From Candidatus Gastranaerophilales bacterium (lineage in GTDB: Bacteria > Cyanobacteriota > Vampirovibrionia > Gastranaerophilales > Gastranaerophilaceae), in contig CAADWU010000151.1 in NCBI GenBank assembly GCA_900752845.1, forward strand, positions 1-27,453: 27,453 nucleotides of DNA, read 5' to 3'. Positions 22,976 to 27,453 of this stretch are shown here, piece after piece. The notes beneath the pieces are model-generated. The model worked only from the letters and a program-made list of their open reading frames with translations. It had not been told where the DNA came from and did not search any database. The position numbers and the translations under genes were made by a program. Each line of letters opens with the position of its first letter. The first letter of the stretch is position 1.

Positions 22976-24196
22976 ATGGTAGAAATAAGACAGGAATTTA
23001 TAGAACAAGCAGCACATTTAACACGTAACGCAGAAGTATTACCCGGCGGAATTGAGGAGCTTGCAGTAAAATTACAGCATTCTCATGACACAAACACACC
23101 GCTCAGAGTAAAACTGGGAATGGATCCTACAAGACCGGACCTGCATTTAGGTCACACTGTTGTTATGAGAAAGTTAAGAGAATTTCAAAATCTCGGGCAT
23201 AAAATTGTTCTTATTGTCGGCGGTGCAACCGCAATGGTAGGAGACCCTTCAGGAAAATCCGAAACACGTCCTGCTTTGACTAAAGAACAGGTAGCAGAAA
23301 ATGCTCAATCTTATTTCGACCAAATGTCAAAAGTATTGGATGTGTCAAGTGCTGAAGTTGTTAACAATGCTGACTGGCTTCATAAGATGTCATTTACTGA
23401 TTTATTAAAACTTGCTGCTCAGGTTACAGTTGCACAAATGATGACACGTGATGATTTTGCAAAACGCTATGCGGAAGGAAAACCTATTGCAATTCACGAA
23501 TTTTTCTATCCTTTGATGCAGGCTTATGATTCTGTTGAAATAGATTCTGATATTGAACTTGGCGGAACAGATCAGAGATTTAACACTCTTTTGGGACGTG
23601 ATATTCAGGCGGCTTACGGCAAAAAATATCCTCAGCTTGTAATGCTTTTACCGCTTTTGGAAGGAACAGACGGTGTTGTAAAAATGTCAAAAACTTATCC
23701 TGAACACTGTATTTCTTTAACAGATTCCGAATTTGATATGTTCGGTAAATTGATGAGTATTCCCGATAACATGATTTCCAGGTATTACAGTCTTTTAACA
23801 GATGTTTCCAAAGAAGAACTTGAAGCAATAGATAAACAAATTGCTGATGCATCTATTAATCCTCGTGATATAAAAATGAAATTAGCATATACAATTACTG
23901 CGGAATATCATGGTGAAGAAGGTGCAAAACGAGGTCAGGATGCTTTCATCAACATTGTATCAAACAAAGGAATTCCTGATGACATTGAAGAAGTTTCAGG
24001 AATGAACGGCAAATGTATTCTTGATGTACTTGTAGAATTAAAGTTCACTGCAAGCAAAGGTGAAGCAAAACGTTTAATTCAAGGCGGCGGTGTAAAAGCA
24101 GACGGTGAAAAAATTACCGATATGGCTTATACATTTAACTTTGATGACAGCGTAGTATTACAAGCAGGTAAACGTAAATTCGCAAAATTGGTTTAA
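22976..24196 (+). CDS. tyrS: tyrosyl-tRNA synthetase
   Basis: The 406-aa protein is a class I tyrosyl-tRNA synthetase. The HIGH motif is HLGH (57-60) in MDPTRPDLHLGHTVVMRKL, the KMSKS loop is KMSKT near residue 236, and the tyrosine-binding GGTDQRFN is present. The last ~65 residues (LKFTASKGEAKRLIQGGGVKADG) are an S4 RNA-binding domain. The overall sequence is of the shorter TyrZ/TyrS2 clade. It charges tRNA-Tyr in the cytoplasm. The start has GGAGA upstream. No T-box leader is visible in the short leader. Confidence 0.92.
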   Translation: MVEIRQEFIEQAAHLTRNAEVLPGGIEELAVKLQHSHDTNTPLRVKLGMDPTRPDLHLGHTVVMRKLREFQNLGHKIVLIVGGATAMVGDPSGKSETRPALTKEQVAENAQSYFDQMSKVLDVSSAEVVNNADWLHKMSFTDLLKLAAQVTVAQMMTRDDFAKRYAEGKPIAIHEFFYPLMQAYDSVEIDSDIELGGTDQRFNTLLGRDIQAAYGKKYPQLVMLLPLLEGTDGVVKMSKTYPEHCISLTDSEFDMFGKLMSIPDNMISRYYSLLTDVSKEELEAIDKQIADASINPRDIKMKLAYTITAEYHGEEGAKRGQDAFINIVSNKGIPDDIEEVSGMNGKCILDVLVELKFTASKGEAKRLIQGGGVKADGEKITDMAYTFNFDDSVVLQAGKRKFAKLV

Positions 24197-24247
24197 TATC
24201 CGTTCGGTTTCGGATAAAAGATTTCCATAACACTGGTAAAGGTAAAA

Positions 24248-24904
24248 ATGTTTAAAGTTCTTGCAAGAGGTATAAGAAAAGTAAAAGAAGACATTCAGGT
24301 AATCTATGACAAAGACCCTGCTGCCGATAATATTTTGGAAGTCATTCTTTGTTATCCGGGATTGCACGCTCTTATAGCCTACAGATTTGCTCACAGGCTT
24401 TATAAATGGCATATACCTTTAATTCCGAGAATTATATCTTACATAACAAGAATAATAACAGGTATCGAAATTCACCCTGCTGCAAAAATCGGCAGAAGAT
24501 TTTTCATTGACCACGGTGAAGGAGTTGTAATAGGCGCAACCACAGTAATAGGCGACGATGTTCTGATATACCAGCAGGTTACCCTGGGCGGGACAGGAAA
24601 AGAGCACGGCAAACGCCACCCTACACTGGGACATGGAGTAATTGTAGGTGCAGGTGCAAAAGTTCTTGGCAACATAACCCTTGGTGACTATGCACGTGTA
24701 GGAGCAGGTTCCGTTGTAGTTGAAGATGTTCCTGAATACTCAACAGTTGTAGGTGTTCCTGGCAGAGTTGTACACAGAAAAATTAAAGACCAAAACGGAG
24801 TTCTGATGCACAACAGAATACCTGATCCAGTTAAGTGCGAACTTAACCGCCTTAAATATGAAGTTCAGGAATTAAAAGAAAAACTGGAAAAGTTAAATCA
24901 ATAG
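24248..24904 (+). CDS. cysE: serine O-acetyltransferase
   Basis: The 218-aa protein resembles the short CysE/EpsC type. An N-terminal helical domain (DIQVIYDKDPAADNILEVI) is followed by left-handed beta-helix hexapeptide repeats (HPAAKIGRRFFIDHGEGVVI, VIGDDVLIYQQVTLGGTGK and VIVGAGAKVLGNITLGDYA). The catalytic D88-H89 pair in IDHGEG and the substrate-binding LGGTGK are present. It acetylates serine from acetyl-CoA, the first step of cysteine synthesis. A C-terminal helix (NRLKYEVQELKEKLEKL) is a coiled coil. AAAGG precedes the ATG. It is 51 bp after tyrS and 14 bp before the 68-aa gene. Confidence 0.9.
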   Translation: MFKVLARGIRKVKEDIQVIYDKDPAADNILEVILCYPGLHALIAYRFAHRLYKWHIPLIPRIISYITRIITGIEIHPAAKIGRRFFIDHGEGVVIGATTVIGDDVLIYQQVTLGGTGKEHGKRHPTLGHGVIVGAGAKVLGNITLGDYARVGAGSVVVEDVPEYSTVVGVPGRVVHRKIKDQNGVLMHNRIPDPVKCELNRLKYEVQELKEKLEKLNQ

Positions 24905-24918
24905 AGAGGATAAAAAAA

Positions 24919-25125
24919 ATGTATCACGTTTACACAGAAAAAAATCATTCCGAATTTTCTAGAACCTTAATTACCGAAACAAGAGATTATGATATTGCAA
25001 TAGAAAAAGCTGAAAAGGCTATTGAAGGCAAGCCTGAATTAAGTTACATAATTGAGCAGACTGACGGAAGCATGAACAGCTACGGCGACTTAATCGCAAC
25101 AGTTGTTGCAAGAAGCGACTGGTGA
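24919..25125 (+). CDS. small conserved-looking protein, unknown
   Basis: This 68-aa protein begins MYHVYTEKNHSEFSRTLI. It is not recognised. It has a beta-strand start, a helix (DIAIEKAEKAIEGKPELSY) and a second strand pair, a compact soluble alpha/beta pattern with no cysteines. GAGAGGA upstream of the ATG at good distance supports it, and it follows cysE by 14 bp, suggesting one transcript. The last codons (RSDW then TGA) lie at the left copy of the 10-bp direct repeat that flanks the GC-rich segment; removing that segment would give RSDD and a TAG instead. Confidence 0.65.
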   Translation: MYHVYTEKNHSEFSRTLITETRDYDIAIEKAEKAIEGKPELSYIIEQTDGSMNSYGDLIATVVARSDW

Positions 25126-25217
25126 GCTGAGGGCGACGGCTTTGCGGTGTTGGCTTGCAACAGCAAGACAAGCAGGCAAAGACTAGACCCGTTAAATGCG
25201 AACGAGTAAGAAGCGAC
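25110..25217. repeat. GC-rich segment flanked by 10-bp direct repeats
   Basis: AAGAAGCGAC occurs at 25110-25119 and 25208-25217. The 88 bp between are clearly richer in G and C than the surroundings and hold a small hairpin (CTTGC-AACA-GCAAG). No terminal inverted repeats or coding sequence were found. The layout is like an inserted mini-element with a target duplication, or a dispersed repeat unit. It spans the stop codon of the 68-aa gene. Confidence 0.5.
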
Positions 25218-25219
25218 GA

Positions 25220-26209
25220 TTAGTTTCTGAAATAATGACTTGCATATTTTTCATACGGAATTTCATATTCATCAAAGCCTGTAGGTTTAATTAAAACTTT
25301 TGCAGGTTTGTTATCTTCAAAAATTACGGTATGACTTTCTTTTAAAGTTTTATCTTTTGTTACTGCACGCACGCCGTCAATTTCATAATTGCAATCATAT
25401 ATTTTTACTTCTTCCAGTCCGTTTGGACCAAATTTAGAATAAACTTTTTTATTATTTGCAATATCTTTTATACTTTCGGATAAAATTTTGTCATCATTTC
25501 CATATGTGCGATATGAAGTTTTTATTATATTGCCATCTTTAGATATCTTTTCGCTAACAGCTTTTCCGTTAAGCAGAGGTATGTATTTAAAGTTTGTAGT
25601 AATACCGTTATTTGCTGCTATTTCAATAATTCTTCCCTGACTGTCGAACTTGTTATTAATTATTTGATATCCGCCGTTATTAAGAGTTTTCAAATCATAA
25701 ACAACTTTTCCGTTTTTATCAACACGTGTATATGCAAGAAGATTATTATTTTTGTCATATAAAACTTCTCTGTGAAGTTTACCGTTTTTGTCATAATATC
25801 TTGAAACATTCAGACCGTCTTCAAATGCATCAACACGTTTAGTGCCGTTTTTTGCGACAGTAACGGTTTCACCTGTTTTAGGGAACTTAGGTGTATTTTT
25901 TTCAAGAGCTTTTACAGCTTTTAATTCAGAAGGAACAACTTCTGCGGCTTTTCTTGCTGCTTGTTCGGCTGCTCTCAGATTTCTTCCTCTGGACCATAAC
26001 CAAATTCCTGCACCGGTAAGTATAGCTCCTGCACCTGCAAGCCAAAGTGCCAATCTTGTTTTATTCTTTTTTGCATCGTTTTTGGACGAAAGTTCAACTG
26101 TATCCGAAGGCAACTCAAGCTTAGGCAAAACCGCAGCAGGTTTTGTTTCTGCCGGCTGCCCATTTAAATTATTAACTGCAGGTATTGATGTAGTAACTTG
26201 TTGAACCAT
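25220..26209 (-). CDS. membrane-anchored protein with YD/MORN-like repeats
   Basis: The 329-aa protein is not recognised as a named family. Residues 1-50 are likely disordered (Pro/Thr/Ala, then SDTVELSSKNDAKKNK). One hydrophobic segment, LALWLAGAGAILTGAGIWLW (about 53-72), should span the membrane. Residues about 115-300 contain short strand repeats such as YYDKNGKLHREVLYD and RVDKNGKVVYDLKTL, resembling YD-repeat or MORN-variant proteins that make extended beta structures at the cell surface. The start has AAGGGA upstream. Divergent from the dehydrogenase gene with a shared spacer. Function unknown; a surface or envelope role is inferred. Confidence 0.75.
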   Translation of the reverse strand: MVQQVTTSIPAVNNLNGQPAETKPAAVLPKLELPSDTVELSSKNDAKKNKTRLALWLAGAGAILTGAGIWLWSRGRNLRAAEQAARKAAEVVPSELKAVKALEKNTPKFPKTGETVTVAKNGTKRVDAFEDGLNVSRYYDKNGKLHREVLYDKNNNLLAYTRVDKNGKVVYDLKTLNNGGYQIINNKFDSQGRIIEIAANNGITTNFKYIPLLNGKAVSEKISKDGNIIKTSYRTYGNDDKILSESIKDIANNKKVYSKFGPNGLEEVKIYDCNYEIDGVRAVTKDKTLKESHTVIFEDNKPAKVLIKPTGFDEYEIPYEKYASHYFRN

Positions 26210-26255
26210 AATTTTCCCTTATCATAATAAAAACATAAACAAACAGAAATTTGCT

Positions 26256-26277
26256 ATATACAATAGAGCGTGTATAT
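26256..26277. promoter_or_regulatory. inverted repeat, possible operator between divergent genes
   Basis: ATATACA (26256-26262) and TGTATAT (26271-26277) are separated by 8 bp. A weak TTGCTA-16-TATATT promoter for the dehydrogenase gene (26251-26278) overlaps it. Symmetry and position suggest regulator binding, nothing more. Confidence 0.35.
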
Positions 26278-26314
26278 TTATGTTAAAATTATCAATGTTA
26301 AATAAGGAGAAAAA

Positions 26315-27280
26315 ATGAAAGCTGTAGTATTTGATGAAGGATTAAAATTAGTAAACGATTATGAAAAACCTGTTCCTAAAAAAGGAGAAGCACTTGTTCG
26401 TGTAACTCTTGCAGGAATTTGCAATACAGATTATGAAATAACAAAAGGTTATATGGGTTATAAAGGTATATTGGGACACGAAGCGGTAGGAATTGTAGAA
26501 GAAATTAATGACGAAGACCAATCGCTTTTAGGCAAACGTGTTGTATCTGAAATAAGCTATGGATGTAAAGACCCGAACTGTTCATACTGTGCAGAAAAAA
26601 TGTACCGCCACTGCCCTGACAGACACACCCTTGGAATTTGGAGAAAAGACGGTTGTTTTGCACAATACTTCACAATGCCTTTAGAAGTTCTTTTTGAAGT
26701 GCCTGAAAACGTAACCGATGAACAGGCTGTGTTTGTAGAACCTCTTGCTGCGGCATGCGAAATCACAGAACAATTACATATAAAACCTTTTGAAAAAGTG
26801 ATTGTACTCGGCGACGGCAAACTCGGTTTGATTACGGCATTGACACTTAATGCTCAAAACTTTGATGTAACTCTTGTAGGAAAACATCAAAATAAACTCG
26901 ATATTGCAAAAGCTCAAGGGGTAAAAACTTCACTGCTGCAAGATTTTGCAATAGAAAAAAAATATGACGTTGTAGTTGAAGCTACAGGTTCTGTTTCTGG
27001 TTTTGAAACTTCTTTGGCACTTACAAAACCACGTGGTGTTCTGGTATTAAAAAGTACGGTTGCAGCATCAAAAGAATTTAATCTTGCACCAATTGTAATT
27101 GATGAAATTACTGTTTTAGGCTCAAGATGCGGTCAGTTCCCTGCGGCATTAAGGCTTTTAAAATCAGAAAAAATAGACTTCTCCCCGTTGATTTCAGCAA
27201 GATATAAAGCTGATGATGCAATAAAAGCTTTTGAGAAAAACAAAGAAAAAGATGTTTTAAAAGTTTTATTAGAATTTTAA
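26315..27280 (+). CDS. zinc-dependent medium-chain dehydrogenase/reductase
   Basis: The 321-aa protein is a member of the alcohol dehydrogenase-like MDR superfamily. Catalytic zinc ligands are visible as C36 (AGICNTDYE), H55/E56 (LGHEAVG) and E142 (VEPLAAA). The structural zinc lobe has four cysteines at 84, 89, 92 and 100. The nucleotide-binding loop is VLGDGKLGL, near residue 167, consistent with NAD(P). The substrate is unknown; NTDYE and the short overall length resemble the threonine/sorbitol dehydrogenase side of the family. AAGGAG lies before the ATG. A terminator follows directly. Confidence 0.85.
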   Translation: MKAVVFDEGLKLVNDYEKPVPKKGEALVRVTLAGICNTDYEITKGYMGYKGILGHEAVGIVEEINDEDQSLLGKRVVSEISYGCKDPNCSYCAEKMYRHCPDRHTLGIWRKDGCFAQYFTMPLEVLFEVPENVTDEQAVFVEPLAAACEITEQLHIKPFEKVIVLGDGKLGLITALTLNAQNFDVTLVGKHQNKLDIAKAQGVKTSLLQDFAIEKKYDVVVEATGSVSGFETSLALTKPRGVLVLKSTVAASKEFNLAPIVIDEITVLGSRCGQFPAALRLLKSEKIDFSPLISARYKADDAIKAFEKNKEKDVLKVLLEF

Positions 27281-27282
27281 TT

Positions 27283-27309
27283 AAAAGACCGATTATAAAT
27301 CGGTCTTTT
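27283..27309. terminator. bidirectional terminator between dehydrogenase and pilin
   Basis: AAAAGACCGAT (27283-27293) pairs with ATCGGTCTTTT (27299-27309) around TATAA, with T-rich flanks on both strands. It separates convergent genes. Confidence 0.85.
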
Positions 27310-27316
27310 TCTTTTA

Positions 27317-27453
27317 TTAATAATTCATTTCCCAGCCGTCGTTTAATATCTTTCCAAAACAACCCAAGAAACGTGTACTTGATTTACAGCTGGAATTATA
27401 ATATTGTTCTCTCTTTTCTGCTGCATCTTGCGCTAATATGCACTCTTTCCTTG
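27317..27453 (-). CDS. pilin-like protein, C-terminal end (partial)
   Basis: The minus strand reads from the right edge as an open frame to a TAA at 27317-27319. The visible tail, about 45 residues, ends in CFGKILNDGWEMNY, almost the same as CFGKLLNDNWEMNY in the pilin-like gene at 10143. Both carry a paired cysteine (C-x8-C here, C-x9-C there) probably forming a disulfide. The N-terminal prepilin signal lies outside the window. It is the second member of a family in this region, which suggests several pilin paralogues in the genome. Confidence 0.8.
   Translation of the reverse strand, partial: RKECILAQDAAEKREQYYNSSCKSSTRFLGCFGKILNDGWEMNY

Noticed and set aside
24197..24216. Small hairpin between tyrS and cysE (TATCCG/CGGATA)
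   Set aside because: Only six base pairs, an eight-base loop and no T run; not convincing as terminator or attenuator.
1..27453. tRNA, rRNA and riboswitch genes
   Set aside because: No cloverleaf-like or conserved rRNA sequences and no T-box, SAM or other riboswitch pattern were seen in any intergenic region; a covariance-model search was not possible here.

Overview
The window is AT-rich, densely packed chromosomal DNA, most consistent with a gut non-photosynthetic cyanobacterium (Gastranaerophilales/Melainabacteria). The grounds are pilin-like proteins of the FTLAEVLVTLGIIGVV type, short N-terminal ISFTG/VSFRG motifs on otherwise unrecognised proteins, cyanobacterial-style response regulators and a DUF1822-like N-terminus. 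This placement is inferred from protein style; no rRNA or tRNA gene was seen that could confirm it.

Left part (1-8300): the 3' end of a HemW-like gene; a membrane protein with a 27-bp tandem repeat tail; a three-gene block (1054-aa acidic transmembrane protein with a DUF1822-like head and a TonB-like tail, an ECF-like sigma factor, and a 987-aa zinc-ribbon/P-loop/helical-repeat protein) that looks like a signalling and transcription module; then an XRE repressor facing a previously hidden 55-aa gene across a pair of palindromes that coincide with both promoters.

Middle (8300-16100), all on the minus strand: the GGGtGRT/NifU-like pair; a prepilin-like gene that is out of frame because of a G10 tract right after its start, which is a strong candidate for on/off phase variation; and a compact operon of HD-GYP phosphodiesterase, secreted TPR protein, two LuxR-type response regulators and a pentapeptide-repeat protein.

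Right part (16200-27453): a glycosyltransferase, a secreted M48-like protein that has lost its zinc ligands, a zf-TFIIB protein, a phosphohexomutase, PheA, AcpS, an isolated phage-type tail fibre plus assembly chaperone, a hypothetical ISFTG protein, TyrS, CysE, a small protein whose end carries a GC-rich insertion between 10-bp direct repeats, a membrane protein with YD/MORN-like repeats, a zinc MDR dehydrogenase, and the 3' end of a second pilin-like gene.

Most promoters that could be recognised have an extended -10 (TGnTATAAT). There is no intergenic stretch longer than about 300 bases, and no RNA gene, CRISPR array or insertion sequence with a transposase was found.
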